From the NCBI GenBank assembly GCA_003615045.1, contig ML014152.1:1-64000 (forward strand): 64,000 nucleotides of DNA, written 5' to 3'. Under the pieces are notes generated by a model, which saw nothing but the letters and a program-made list of their open reading frames with translations, ran no database searches and had not been told where the DNA came from. The translations under genes and the position numbers were made by a program. Below are positions 29,268 through 40,413 of this stretch, piece after piece. This DNA is from Caulochytrium protostelioides. Its lineage: Eukaryota > Chytridiomycota > Caulochytriomycetes > Caulochytriales > Caulochytriaceae. Each line of letters opens with the position of its first letter. Positions within the stretch are counted from its first letter, which is position 1.

Positions 29268-31712
29268 CTATATCATGGAAGTGTCTTCTCCTTGTTCACA
29301 GGACGGCGTTGGTGGAGAGGATGGGGGATTGCCTGAGGGGAGGCGGCGCAGGACCGGGGTGGCCGGGTCACTGCGCAGCTGCCAGTAGACGAGGGCGGGC
29401 GTGGGGTCCTGCCAGACCCACGCGCGCGCGGCGCCGCGGACCGCCGCCGCCCCGGCGTCCCAGGGCAGGCGGCCGACGGCCGCGTGGAGCCGCGCCATGC
29501 TGACCACGTTCTCGCCGATCACGGCGTCCACGGCGTCCAGAATCTCCTGCTCCGACGCGCGCACCACGTCGTCGCCGTGGCCTTGCACGCCGACGATCCC
29601 CTCGATCGCCGACGTGGCCATCGGCGGCCTCGACGGCGCCGTCGCCGCATGGCGCTGCTCGATGAGGCGCGCCAGCCCGCGGCGGGCCGTCTCGGCTGCC
29701 GCGACGGCGTCCGCCGCGACTGCGATGGCGTCCGGCGCAGCGACGCCTCGGACGGCAAGGGCCGCAGGCGGAGGCGGGGGCTCGGCGAGACGGTGAAAGA
29801 GGCCGAAGCGCTGGGCGTGGTAGACGGCGTCGGGGACAGCAACGGGCGTCGGCGGCGCGTCAGTCAGCCCGCAGGCGTGGAGGACATCGGCGGCGAGATG
29901 GAGGGCGTGGTAGAGGGCGGCCTTGGTGGCGGCGAGGATGCCGTGCCACGTGGCGAGGGCTTCACCGACCGGGGCCGTCCCGCCGCCACCGCTGCCGTGG
30001 GCGCCGCCCCGCTCGTGGAGGAACACGACCTGGCCGAAGCCGCTGCGGGAGGCGGCAGCGAGGAGGAGCCGGTGGAGTTCGGTGTAGTAGTGTGCGTGAT
30101 ACGCAAACACGGTCGGCAGCTCGTGCGGAATGTAGAGCTCGCACGCGATGCCGAGCTCGAGGATATCCAGCACGATGCGGGTTTTCCAGACGGCCATGAA
30201 GTCGCGGAAGCTTCCTGGCGCGGTGGCCATCAGCACGGGGTCGTGCGCATCCAGTAGGTCGGTCAGCAGCCGGATCAGGCGGCGGCGGCGCCGCGGCGCG
30301 TTAAAGCACCAGACCTTGCAGTAGTCATAGAAGAGGGGCGCGACGCGCCGCACGAGGTGGGGCAGCCATGTCGCCGCCGGGCCATCGGGGTCCGCCGACC
30401 GCACCGGGTCCAGCCAGGGCAGGTAGTCGACAGCCACGGCTTCCATGAGCTGCGCCATACTGTAGCAATAGGGGCGGAGGAAGCTTTCGAGGAGCGCGCC
30501 TTCGAGCTTGGTCAGCGGGCCGCGGCGCGGCAGCCAGGTCAGCAGGTGCTGGAGGCCGCGGACCTCAGAGAGCAGATCGGCCGCGCCGACGGCGTCGTCC
30601 AAGGCCTTCAGATAGGCGGCGATCGCTTCGATGCGGGCCAGCATCGCGTGCCAGCGGTCGTCGGCGCCCGCGGCCATCGCACGCGCCGTCTCACGCAGTC
30701 GCGCCGGGTGCGCCGACATGCCTGGCGTAAACCGCTTCACGTGGCGGTAGGGCACAAACCACGAGGCCACCGCTTCGCGTACCGCCGGCGCCACGTGGCG
30801 GTCGGCATGGCGGCGGCACTCGCGGTAGGCGGCGCGGGCGGCGCGGATCTGGGTCAGCAGGGGCGACCAGGCGTCCTGGCGCATGGCGGCAAGCGACTGG
30901 AGCCAGGCATGCCAGAACCGGAGCCAGGTGGCGATGTGGCGCAGCAGCGCGGTCGCGGCCGCCCGGTCCGCCGGCAGCCCGTGCGCGCTCGGCAGAAACG
31001 GCGCGTACGCCGGCCGGATCTGCCATCTCCGCTCGGGGCTCGCGCCGCCGTCACCGTCGAGCAGATCGCTGCGGCTGAGCAGCGCCACGAAGTAGCCGAG
31101 CTCCTGCAGCAGCTCCTCGCAGGCGACCTCGTCGCCCATCGGCAGGCCGCCGCACTCCGTATCGAATTCCTCGAGCTTGAAGGTCGTCGCCATGGCGCAC
31201 TGGCGCCGCACGTGGTCCGTGCACTGGAGTACGGCCATCACGACTGAGCGCAGCAGGTCGTTGCCGAGCGTGAGCGGCGACGCCGTCAGCGGCGATGCAT
31301 GCACCGTCTGCAGCATAGAGACGCCGACGATGTAGTGGTCGAGCTGCGCGGCCAGGACGTCGCACACGGCGGCCAGGGGCTGCCACGCGATATCGGCGTA
31401 CGTGGGGTCATCGGGCGCCGTGGCGGCGAGCGCCGCCGCGTCCGCGGCCTCGAGCCGCATGCCCGTGTCGACGTTCGGGTCCATCAGCGCGACCGCGTTC
31501 ATCGTATAGGTCAGCGGCGCCGAGTCGGCGCGCAGGATCGCGTTCATGGGGAGCGCGCGGCAGGCCGCATGGAGCACGTCCGTCAGATCGGCGGGGTCCT
31601 GCGCCGGATGAGACGGCGGCGCATGGTCGGACGGCGGCGGCGGCGGCGGCCGGACGGGCGGCAGGACAGCCTGGCCTTCGAGGGCGAGCGAGGGCGTCGA
31701 CGCGCCGTCCAT
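29268..31712 (-). CDS. MAK10: N-alpha-acetyltransferase 35, NatC auxiliary subunit
   Basis: Auxiliary/ribosome-anchoring subunit of NatC, which acetylates N-terminal Met before hydrophobic residues. Single exon, 814 aa (human NAA35 725 aa). The N-terminal signature LTYTMNAVALMDPNVDTGM corresponds to the conserved LFEAMSALEIMDPKMDSGM block. It is followed by LDHYIVGVSMLQTVHASPL and FKLEEFDTECGGL. The C-terminal half keeps PLFYDYCKVWCFNAPRRRRRLIRLLTDL and DFMAVWKTRIVLDILELGIACELYIPHELPTVFAYHAHYY. The Pro-rich N-terminal tail and Gly/Ala spacers are lineage additions. The start ATG at 31712 precedes an acidic/Pro-rich leader and could lie slightly further downstream. Confidence 0.92.
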   Translation of the reverse strand: MDGASTPSLALEGQAVLPPVRPPPPPPSDHAPPSHPAQDPADLTDVLHAACRALPMNAILRADSAPLTYTMNAVALMDPNVDTGMRLEAADAAALAATAPDDPTYADIAWQPLAAVCDVLAAQLDHYIVGVSMLQTVHASPLTASPLTLGNDLLRSVVMAVLQCTDHVRRQCAMATTFKLEEFDTECGGLPMGDEVACEELLQELGYFVALLSRSDLLDGDGGASPERRWQIRPAYAPFLPSAHGLPADRAAATALLRHIATWLRFWHAWLQSLAAMRQDAWSPLLTQIRAARAAYRECRRHADRHVAPAVREAVASWFVPYRHVKRFTPGMSAHPARLRETARAMAAGADDRWHAMLARIEAIAAYLKALDDAVGAADLLSEVRGLQHLLTWLPRRGPLTKLEGALLESFLRPYCYSMAQLMEAVAVDYLPWLDPVRSADPDGPAATWLPHLVRRVAPLFYDYCKVWCFNAPRRRRRLIRLLTDLLDAHDPVLMATAPGSFRDFMAVWKTRIVLDILELGIACELYIPHELPTVFAYHAHYYTELHRLLLAAASRSGFGQVVFLHERGGAHGSGGGGTAPVGEALATWHGILAATKAALYHALHLAADVLHACGLTDAPPTPVAVPDAVYHAQRFGLFHRLAEPPPPPAALAVRGVAAPDAIAVAADAVAAAETARRGLARLIEQRHAATAPSRPPMATSAIEGIVGVQGHGDDVVRASEQEILDAVDAVIGENVVSMARLHAAVGRLPWDAGAAAVRGAARAWVWQDPTPALVYWQLRSDPATPVLRRLPSGNPPSSPPTPSCEQGEDTSMI

Positions 31713-31800
31713 TGCGTCGGTGGCGCGTGGCCAGGCAGGGCATGGGCGAGGCCAGGGGACGTTTCACGGGCGCCGACGGCGACGGCCCACGGCGGCTCGA

Positions 31801-31835
<35 letters not shown>

Positions 31836-32557
31836 ACGGCTCGTAGCGGCGCGGCGCGGTCAATGCGGCGCCGTGGATGCCCGCCGAACAGCACGAGCGG
31901 CCATCATGATGGGAGGTCTCAGCGGGGTGGGCGATCATGCATCGGGATCGCGGCGACCACGGCCGATGCCGGCGGCGGCGGACCCCTTGGGAGCTGGCGC
32001 TCGGCGCCGGGAGAGCCGGAAGGGCGCGCTGCATCGGGGCTCGCGGAGCGGACGGGGGGTTCTTCACCGCAGCGGCGGCGGCGTCGGCATGGACGCCATG
32101 GAAAGGAGAAGGGCGACAGGCGCAGGCGTTGGCCACTCGCAGCAGGCGGTTGGCAGCGGCGGCCACGCGCTCGAGCCCATCGTCGCCGCCGCCATCGCCG
32201 TCGCCGCCCGCACCGCCCGTACGCACGCCGCAGACCGCCGCAGCGCGGCGATCGCCGCACAGACAACCTCCATCAAAAGGGGGTTGGGCATCTCAATCGC
32301 CAGGCCGCCGTCGCGACCGCGCGCGTCGGCCGCGATTGGGATCTTCCCGACGTGGGATCATGCAGCATGGACGGTCAGCGGCGGTTATCATTCGGACGGC
32401 GGCTTCTCACGGCCGTGGCCATCACGGGACCTCCATCGAGTCGACCCTGCTGCTGACGATTGCCCGTCAGGCTCTCCTCGAGCGGATCGAGCCCGCCTGC
32501 CCCACCGTCGTCCGCGTCTTCTGCACCACGTTCTGCACCCTGCCGAGAAACGTCAGG
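31713..32557. other. divergent intergenic region NAA35 / GWT1
   Basis: Holds a (GGC)n run at about 31801-31834 and, next to GWT1, a leader open in the GWT1 frame but lacking conservation. Likely promoters for both genes. Confidence 0.5.
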
Positions 32558-34286
32558 ATGGACGCCGCACTCCGGCGGCTCAAAGAAGCCTTTGTCACGG
32601 ACCACAAGGGCACCTCGGACACCGAGATCGCCCTCGTGGTCAGTCTCCCGCTGGTAACGATCCCAGCCCTGGAACGCTGAGACGGTCCTGCCTTCGGGAA
32701 CCGCGGAGGCGCGGGCGGTTGAATCCTGGCGCGGCGCCGATTCACGAATCGGCTGATGCCATGAGACTCACCTTGTCATCTTACACGCATTGCATCGTCT
32801 GGCGGATCGTGCCACCCCTGACGTCCACGGATCGATGCCGGATGGATTGCCCATCGTCGTGGACCTCGTCCGCGCGCTGCTGATGCCGACGCAGCTCTTT
32901 ACGGCGCTGCACCAGGGCCTGCATCTTGAGCGCGTCAGTGCCACGCATCCCTGGCTCGGGTTCCTGGTCGATACAGCGACCTTGACGCTGCCGACCCTCG
33001 CGGTCATCTGCCAGCCCGAGCACAATGCCACGTATGCGAACTGGGCCGCCGCCGTCGCCCTGCCGCTGCTCGCGCTGCGCTGGTACCAGACGGCGCCGCG
33101 CACGGGCGCCCGCGCCCCGGCGGCTCTCAAGGGCAAGGGCGCTGTTGCCCATGCCTACGCGGCGGCCGCCGCCTCCCAAGCGCAGTCGTTCTTCTGGAAC
33201 ATCACCCGCGGCGGCCTCCAGCTCATGACCATGATCTGCATTCTGGCCGTCGACTTTCCCGTGTTCCCGCGACGGTTCGCCAAGACAGAGACGTTCGGCA
33301 CCGGTCTGGTAAGACGATCGATGAAGCGATGGAGGATAGCCACGATGGTCCGACCGTAGGATTTACAAGGTGAGCGAGACTCACCCGACAGGTATTCTGA
33401 TGTACGATGGGTTTTGCTGGACATCAAAAAAAAAAATGGATAGATGGACGTCGGGATCGGCTGCTTTGTGGTCTCGAGTGCGCTGACCAGCGGACCCTAC
33501 CTACTGGGTCGTCCCTCGGCCAAGACGATGCAACGCGTCACCCGCGGGTCCACGATCGTGCTCTTCCTCGGGCTGGCAAGGACCCTGCTCACCAAGAGCG
33601 TCAACTACCAGGAGCACGTCTCCGAGTATGGCCTGCACTGGAACTTCTTTACAACGCTCGGGCTCGTGCCCTTCGTGCTCGCGGCTCTGCGCTTCCTGGT
33701 GCCCATCCACGGCTTTGCCGCCGGCATCGCGATGACGCTCGCGCACCAATTCTGCTATCAGAATGGCCTTGAGGATTGGGTGCTCCACGCGCCGCGCCAG
33801 TCGTTCGTCTCGGCGAACAAGGAAGGCATCGCGAGTCTGCCGGGGTACTTTGCCCTGTTTTTGCTCGGCGCGCACCTGGCCACGACGAGCCTGCGCGCCC
33901 AGCCGCGCCCCCTGCTCGCGCTCGCCGTGTTCTACGGCACGGCCTACCGCTTCAGCCTGTCCATCAGCGGGACGGCCGTCTCGCGCCGGCTCGCGAACAC
34001 GCCCTACGTGCTGTGGGTGATGGCCACGACGACCGTCTACATCGCCGCCTCGCGCCTCATCTGCGGCGCGTGCGGCGCGTCCCGCGTGCCCCGGCTGTTC
34101 GAGGCCATCAACGCGAACCAGCTCGTCGTCTTTGTCGTCGCCAACCTGCTGACGGGCCTCATCAACCTCAGTATGGACACGCTCCGCGTGTCGGATGACC
34201 ACGCGATGGCCATCCTCGCCGCGTATCTCGTCGTCGTGACCGGCGTCGGCTACGTGCTGCACGCCTACCGCCTACGCATCCACTAG
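32558..34286 (+). CDS. GWT1: GPI-anchor inositol acyltransferase (GWT1/PIG-W)
   Basis: ER membrane enzyme that acylates the inositol of GlcN-PI early in GPI-anchor synthesis. Model: join(32558..32653, 32766..33308, 33444..34286), 493 aa (yeast 490 aa). Exon 1 gives [23 protein letters not shown], matching the conserved lumenal start (KE-F-V--G-GGS--EIN). Introns are 112 nt (GTAACG...CATGAG) and 135 nt (GTAAGA...GATAG), both phase 0. The second junction restores [34 protein letters not shown], the family signature with its conserved Arg and Glu residues. [20 protein letters not shown] is also typical. A dozen or so hydrophobic segments fit a polytopic protein. The first acceptor (ATGAG at 32765) is the weakest splice call. 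Confidence 0.93.
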
Positions 34287-34378
34287 TCCGTCCCGGCACG
34301 CGCTCGCACAGCGGTGCGGCCCGGTGGCGAACGGGTGGTTTTCGATGATGAGGAACCCCAGCGATGCGGTCCGAAGCG

Positions 34379-35722
34379 TTACGGCAACGGGATGTGGGAG
34401 AGCACGAAGGCGACGGCATCGATGCTGAGCGAGTTGCCGAGAAGGCGCCACTGCTGCTTGCACGTGGTCTCGGGCGGAAACGCGAAGCGGCGGCGGCGGC
34501 CGCGGTCGGCGCGGTCCACGGGCCCGGTCTCCGTCGCCGCGGCCGCATCCGCCACGGGGAACCCCTGCAGCCGCGCGACTTCCCTGGGTGTAAAGAACCG
34601 CAGCCCCAACGCGATCACGGCCTCCGCGTCGTCCCAGTCGACCTCGACGGTCGCGGGGATCGTTGGCGGCGGGGCCGCGTTCCCGTCTTCGTCGTCCGGA
34701 TCCTCGCGGCGCGGGAACTGCGTTTGCAAGCAGGAGCCGCTGCCGAACACGTGGCGCGAGCCGTAGGCCTTCGTGAAGGTGCTCGAGGTGCGCGACGCGA
34801 GCGTGACCGCGTCGAAGCGGAAGGTGACGCGCTTGCGTAGCACGTCTTCGGGCACGCGCCACTGCGGGTGGCGCGCGGCGTCGGGCGGCGTGACGCCGCC
34901 GAGGTGCTCGGCGAGGGTCGGCACGAGCGCGCTGTCCATCTCAGGCGGCGCGACCGGATGGAACGGGAATTCGGAGGGCGAGGCCTCGCCGCCATCGGGT
35001 TCGCCCGCCTGCGCGATGACGTCGACCGTCGTTTGGCCCGTCGTTTGAGCCGTCGGTTCTGTCCTGCTCTTCGGAGTCTGTTCAGTCGGCGTCTGAAAAT
35101 TCTGCGCAGTATCGACGGCCGTTTTCGCCACGTCCGCAGTGGTACGCTGCGCAAGCAGATAGTACCGCCGGCGGTGGTTGGGGATCCCGAGGGCCAGCGG
35201 GCTGAACAGAAACTCCTTGTATGTATACTGAAGGCGCGTGAGGCAAGCCAAGAGCCGATCGCGGCAGACGCTGGTCTCAAAGTTGGGGACATTCTCAAGC
35301 ACGAGCGTGGCAGGTGGGCAGGCCATGCGGGGCAGCAGCGCGATGAGGTGAAGCAGAGCCGCCGAGCGCGGGTCGGCATGATCGAGTCGCTTGCCGCCGT
35401 CTGTGAACGGCTGGCATGGCGGCGATAGCGTGAAGCAGTCCGCGCGGTGGCGCTCCAGCTCGGCGAGGCTGAGGCGGTCGATCACCGACGGCGACGGCGT
35501 CTGCCCGTAGTTGTGCGCATAGACGGCGTTGGCCACCCGGTTGGTGTCATACGCGGCGACGACGGTCGCGTCAGGGAAGACGCGGGACAGCGCGGCGTGG
35601 AAGCCGCCGATCCCGCTGAAAAACTCGACAATCCGGGTCGGGACAGGCCGGGTCGACGACGGGGGATGCGACAAAGACGATGGCGGCAATGCCGGCGGCT
35701 GAGCGTCGTCGACGCCCATCAT
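34379..35722 (-). CDS. DNMT2-type tRNA cytosine-5 methyltransferase
   Basis: DNMT2/TRDMT1 methylates C38 of tRNA-Asp and related tRNAs. 447 aa from ATG 35722 (MMGVDDAQPP...); the frame is open further upstream but unconserved. Methyltransferase motifs in order: I VEFFSGIGGFHAAL; IV TLSPPCQPFTDGG (the Dnmt2-specific PPCQPFT with the catalytic Cys); VI LVLENVPNFETS; VIII LGIPNHRRRYYLLA; then TFTKAYGSRHVFGSGS; IX/X FFTPREVARLQGFP and WRLLGNSLSIDAVAFVL. The Dnmt2 CFT marker tripeptide reads TFT here. A polar insert of about 70 residues separates motif VIII from the target-recognition part. The gene overlaps no neighbour, and its promoter lies in the 1.8-kb gap before PUP1. Confidence 0.93.
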   Translation of the reverse strand: MMGVDDAQPPALPPSSLSHPPSSTRPVPTRIVEFFSGIGGFHAALSRVFPDATVVAAYDTNRVANAVYAHNYGQTPSPSVIDRLSLAELERHRADCFTLSPPCQPFTDGGKRLDHADPRSAALLHLIALLPRMACPPATLVLENVPNFETSVCRDRLLACLTRLQYTYKEFLFSPLALGIPNHRRRYYLLAQRTTADVAKTAVDTAQNFQTPTEQTPKSRTEPTAQTTGQTTVDVIAQAGEPDGGEASPSEFPFHPVAPPEMDSALVPTLAEHLGGVTPPDAARHPQWRVPEDVLRKRVTFRFDAVTLASRTSSTFTKAYGSRHVFGSGSCLQTQFPRREDPDDEDGNAAPPPTIPATVEVDWDDAEAVIALGLRFFTPREVARLQGFPVADAAAATETGPVDRADRGRRRRFAFPPETTCKQQWRLLGNSLSIDAVAFVLSHIPLP

Positions 35723-37564
35723 AGTCCTTGGGAAGCGGGTATCAGTTGGATCCGGTTCGGAGGGGCTCCATTGGCGGGGAGCGGAGTTTTCCCCTCGACG
35801 GAGAGGAGGACTCGGGCCGGGGCCGGATGGCGGAGATAATGTGATCGTTGACGTTTCACTGACTGTCCAAGAGGAACGCTGCTGCCTATGAATCTCGAGA
35901 GGCCATTTCCCTTCCAGTGAGACGCAGCTTGTCATACCCAGAGCATCGTCAGGGTGCTGGTGGACGTACGCTGGTCCGGGGTTTCTGGGGTTGAATGGGT
36001 TGACGTTCCGGAGCCCCGGCCTGGCGGATCCAGCCAGCAAGCCAGCAAGCCAGCAAGCTAGCAAGCCAGCAGGCCATCCCCGTCGGGGATGGCTGGGCCA
36101 GCGTCGCGGGGACGGTCATCTAACCAACCATGCAGATCCATCCACCGGGATGCCTAAGAAGACATGGTTTCTAGAGATCATGACTTACACTGTGCTCTCT
36201 CCGTGCGTGGAAGCATCACGAAATGTAATTACACCGAGGACCCCTTTTTCGATCTTGATCCATGAATCGACCAGCAGCTGTCTTCAAGCAGCGATAGACT
36301 TCCTCCGCTTCCTCCCCATGCATGTTGAAATCGCCCATTCAGGGCAGTATGGATCCTCTCGATGATGATGATGCCACTCATCGCAGATCCATCTTGATGA
36401 TCTCCGTTCAGGCGACGACGGACGTGTCGCTGGATAGCCCCGCGAGTGGCGCAATGGGCGCGGAGGCCAATCGGGGCCGAGCGTCATAACATGATGACAA
36501 GGGAGTGGAACAGTAGGCGCCCCGATCATCAGTGCTCGGACCCGGGGTCAAGAGCATTGGCAGGAGTGCAGGACGCTCCGTCAGCCGGCCTCGACAGCCA
36601 GCTCAAGTATAAAGAGCCAGGATCATCCGGTACCGTTGACCCTGGCCAGATGATAGCTGGGTCTGACGCTGCCGAACCCCTCTCTTGATGCCTGTATGCG
36701 TTATCGGTCATTCATTACAGTAGTAATGAATGCCTTGCCTTGCCACCTCGTCGAGAAGAAATTCGGCGACACCCCCGTATGAGCCCGGTCGGCTGCCCAT
36801 GTGACGATCCTGGCGGGGCATCGCACATCAACGTAACTGCTTCCTTCTCTCCATCGGGTTCGTTCAAACATGGCACGGGCATGTCACTGTCCGCCGAAGA
36901 AGCGACCCCTATTTGGGCTACCCAAGGATACGCAGCCCACTTAACGACCGGGCGCCCTGTCGTCGACCGGGCGGTCCAAGCCCCTTTCCGGCGCGAGGCC
37001 TCGACGGGACGCGTGGTTTCCGGGGGCCGCCGCCACAAGACAGCCAAGGGAAGGTGGGTGCGCCGCTAAGCGCCCGGCGCCGTTCCCATCCTCGCGTACG
37101 CCACGGCCGACATGGACCGCGGTGAGACGAAGCGATGGCCATCGTATGGTCCGGCGGGCGACGCCGACTCGACAACGTGGCGTCGCGACGCGCGTGCATC
37201 AAGAAGCTTTCGGCGGCCGTGATCGCGCTTCCGAGCAGGACGGGCGTCGCTCGGGCGCGGCGCGCCTTCTCGCTCGGGCGGCGTGGTCCTGGTGCCCATT
37301 CCGAGAACTAGGCCAATAGCTGTCGACGCGCCGATCCCTCTTGGTATTTCGCGACGGCGCGACCCTTGTTGGCCCCGACCGCGTCTCCTACATCCATCAC
37401 CCTCTCGTTCGCGACCGTGACAGTGACAGTAACGCCTAGCGCTCCACCTTGCTCGCGGCCCACCGCCTTTGTTCCTGCTGGCGAGATCGCCCGCCATCTG
37501 ACGGACACTCTTTCCACGTGCTTCCACGTGCATTCACGCGTTTCCTGAGATCACACGTCCCGCC
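35723..37564. other. 1.8 kb divergent gap DNMT2 / PUP1 with a short tandem repeat
   Basis: Between the start codons of DNMT2 and PUP1. At 36031-36073 there is an 8-bp repeat (AAGCCAGC, about five copies). The stretch 36150-36400 is less GC-rich than its surroundings. Frames are short and mutually overlapping; no gene is recognised, but a small or spliced gene could be hidden. Confidence 0.45.
36031..36073. repeat. 8-bp tandem repeat (AAGCCAGC)n
   Basis: About five copies of an 8-nt unit, one with a single substitution (CAAGCTAGC). Located upstream of DNMT2. Confidence 0.85.
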
Positions 37565-38712
37565 ATGTCGGCCGTCCGGGAAAACCCGCTTCGCGGCTTC
37601 GACTTTGAGAACCACACGCGGTAGGTCTTGCGCTCTGGACTCGGGGATCCGCCGGATCCCTCCGAGATCTGAACCCCCCTCTTCCCGAGGGTGTCGCGGC
37701 TCCTGCATGGATCGCCGAGACTGCTGGTCCCACGGCATGGTCGGGTCCCGTCAGGCCAGATGCGATCAGCGTCTCGCTGTTATCTCGCGATGCTCTCGGT
37801 ATGCAATCCTGATCTGGCGCGAAGCGAAGACCATCGACTCACGCGACAGATCGATGATACTTTTTTTTTGGGGATGCTCGCTTCGACGCCATCTGTTGTC
37901 TTGCTGTCTTGATACGCTCTTTTTTCTCTAGCAATGCGGTGCTGGAGCATAAGGGCATGAAGGCCCCGCGCGCCACGTCGACGGGCACAACCATCGTGGG
38001 GTGCATCTATGACGGTGGGCTCGTGCTCGGGGCCGACACAAGAGCCACGGAGGGCCCGATCGTGGCGGACAAGAACTGCGAAAAGATCCACTACCTGGCC
38101 CCCAACATGTACTGCTGTGGCGCAGGCACGGCCGCGGACACCGAGTTCACGACGGCGCTGATCTCGTCGAACCTCGAGCTGCACCGCCTCTCGACCGGCC
38201 GCGACGCGCGCGTCGTGACGGCGATGACGATGCTGAAACAGATGCTGTTCAAGTACCAGGGTCACATCGGCGCGGCCCTCGTGCTCGGTGGGTATGATGT
38301 CAACGGCCCGCAGCTGTACACGATCGCGCCGCACGGCTCGACCGACAAACTGCCGTACGTGACGATGGGCTCGGGCTCGATGGCCGCGATGGCGATCTTT
38401 GAGTCGCGCTGGAAGAAGGGCATGACCCGCGAGCAGGCCGTTGAACTCGTCAAGGACGCGATCGAGTCGGGCGTCTTCAACGACCTCGGCTCGGGCTCGA
38501 ACGTCGACGTCTGCGTTATTACCAAGAGCAAGGTAGACTACCTGCGCAACTACCGCAAGCCGAACGAGCGCGAGCCCAAAGAGCAGAGCTACAAGTTCAA
38601 GCGCGGCACGACCGCCGTCCTCACCACCGAGATCACGTCGCTCGTCGACATTGAGACCGAGGTCCAAGAGATCCAGCCCGACGACGACGCCGTGCCGATG
38701 GTCCTGAACTGA
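37565..38712 (+). CDS. PUP1: 20S proteasome subunit beta-2 (trypsin-like site)
   Basis: Catalytic subunit of the proteasome core cleaving after basic residues. Model: join(37565..37620, 37932..38712), 278 aa (yeast 261 aa). Exon 1 codes [19 protein letters not shown], the expected GF-F-N propeptide start. The 311-nt intron (GTAGGT...TTCTCTAG) splits the Arg codon and contains a run of T at 37860-37869. The propeptide of about 37 aa ends in Gly before T38, the mature Thr1 of TTIVG. Asp17 (GAD) and Lys33 (NCEK) fall at the correct spacing. [20 protein letters not shown], [13 protein letters not shown] and the C-terminal arm [11 protein letters not shown] are conserved. Confidence 0.96.
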
Positions 38713-39185
38713 AGCAGGCGCTCTCCAGACACAGACAGGGAATGCCGATTGGCAGTATCGTCACTCTAACATGAAAAAATCATACTGAAGAAGAAGATGA
38801 GATCGGAGGCGCCGCTCTCCACCCGTCGGGTCCGCGTCCCAGCGCGCCGTCGTTTGGGGGGTCGGCTGGCATGGGTCGGAGCGCCGCGTGCTGGATGGGC
38901 CATCATCGAAAACTGGGGCGCGGGGGCTGCTCCACTCAGGCCGCCCAGTTCCCGGCGGGTCGCCGCTCCAGCGCGTGCCTTCGTCGGCCTGTTTCGACCT
39001 CGCGCAGACGACCCAACCACCCGCCCGTTCCCGTCGCGTTCCGTGTGAGCCGATCCATGGACCGCGCCGTCGTTTCCTGACCAACAGCGGCGGCGGCGGC
39101 GGCGGCGGCGGCGGCGTCCATCGACTCGTCCAGCGACGCCGAGCGCTGTCCCGCGGGCAGCCGTGTGGTGCACACGCACACACAG

Positions 39186-39217
<32 letters not shown>

Positions 39218-39662
39218 TGCCACACACAGTCGCTGTTGGGGCCATGCGATCGTGGCGCGTGGCCCTCGCGGCGCGACCGTCGCGCGCGATCCCGAAGCCC
39301 GCGATCCGCAAGGAAGTGCCATGATTCCGACTCGGCAGCCGTCAAACGCGGGTGCCAGCGAAGGACGGGCATGAAAGCTTGCTGCGCGTCGTGACGGCAC
39401 GGAAGCTTACTAGCGTCCCGAGTGACCGAGCTTGGCCTGGGGAGCATCGCGAACGAGCGCCTTCACTGATCCAGGACGAGGAGCGCCCCATTTGGTCTAT
39501 CTTTTTCCTCGTTGTGCCCGATCGCGGTGATCTGCGGTCTTGTCGATCACAGACCAGATCCAGCGCGTTCCGACGGTGTTCTCCCGTTGTTCCGGAGGAG
39601 TTCCCAGGAATTCCCTTCATCGACATCGCGTCTCCGCTTCCACCGTTATCGCAGCGCTGAGG
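38713..39662. other. intergenic between PUP1 and ABI-like gene
   Basis: Contains the inverted GGC/GCC repeat described separately and a CA-rich patch (39165-39184). Open frames here are repeats and shadows. The last 250 bp presumably hold the promoter and 5' leader of the ABI-like gene. Confidence 0.5.
39081..39239. repeat. inverted repeat with (GGC)n and (GCC)n arms
   Basis: CCAACAGCG at 39081-39089 runs into about ten GGC units (to about 39116). About eleven GCC units follow on the same strand (39186-39217), and CGCTGTTGG at 39231-39239 is the exact reverse complement of the left flank. The arms could form a long GC hairpin. Confidence 0.75.
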
Positions 39663-40371
39663 ATGGCCGAGCCCGAGCCCGAGGCCATGGCGCCGGCGAT
39701 CGCGGCCGGCATCGATGCCGGCATTGACGAACCCGTGGACGACGGCAGCTGCCTCGCCGCGCTGGACAAGACGCTCGCGATGCTCCTGACGTCGCACCAG
39801 AATCTGCACGACATTGCCATGCACAGCGAGACCCACTATGCGTCCGAAGAAGGCGTCGAGCAGCTCATCGCCCCGGGCACCTATGCGCAGACGTTCACGC
39901 AGACAAATGAGTATGCGCAGCAGGGCATGTCCGCGCTCGCGTACCACCTCGTGGAAGCCACGCGCGCCGTCGCCGACATGACCGAACTGCACCGCCGCAC
40001 CGTCGACGGGCAAAGCCGCGAGCTCGACGCCATCGCCGCCCGCTTCGACCTCATCGGCGAGACCGTCGGCCGCCAGCAGCTCGTCCGCAGCGCCGCGCCC
40101 GCGCCGCCCTACGGCGCCAAGCGCGTCGTGCTCTCGAGCGCCAGCAACCCGGCCGGCGTCGTCCGCTCCGGCCCCGTCTCCGCTGCCTCGCTGCCGCGCC
40201 GCGCCCGCCTCAACCTCAACCGCCTCGACCACATCGGCGTCTGCACGGGCACCATCGCCGCGGCCGCCGAGGGCGCCGACGACGAGCCCGACTGGCCGCA
40301 GCCGACCCCCCGCGCGTCCGTCGTTGCGCGGCCGTATGGCCGCGGGAGCGTCGCTGTCGCGCCGCCGCCGC

Positions 40372-40413
<42 letters not shown>

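Noticed and set aside
37909-37931. Start of PUP1 at an in-frame codon at 37909
   Set aside because: This stretch is the pyrimidine tract and AG of a splice acceptor. The exon at 37565-37620 gives the expected proteasome propeptide in the right phase.
38761-39447. 228-codon minus-strand frame downstream of PUP1
   Set aside because: Mostly Arg/Pro runs coded by the inverted GGC/GCC repeat.
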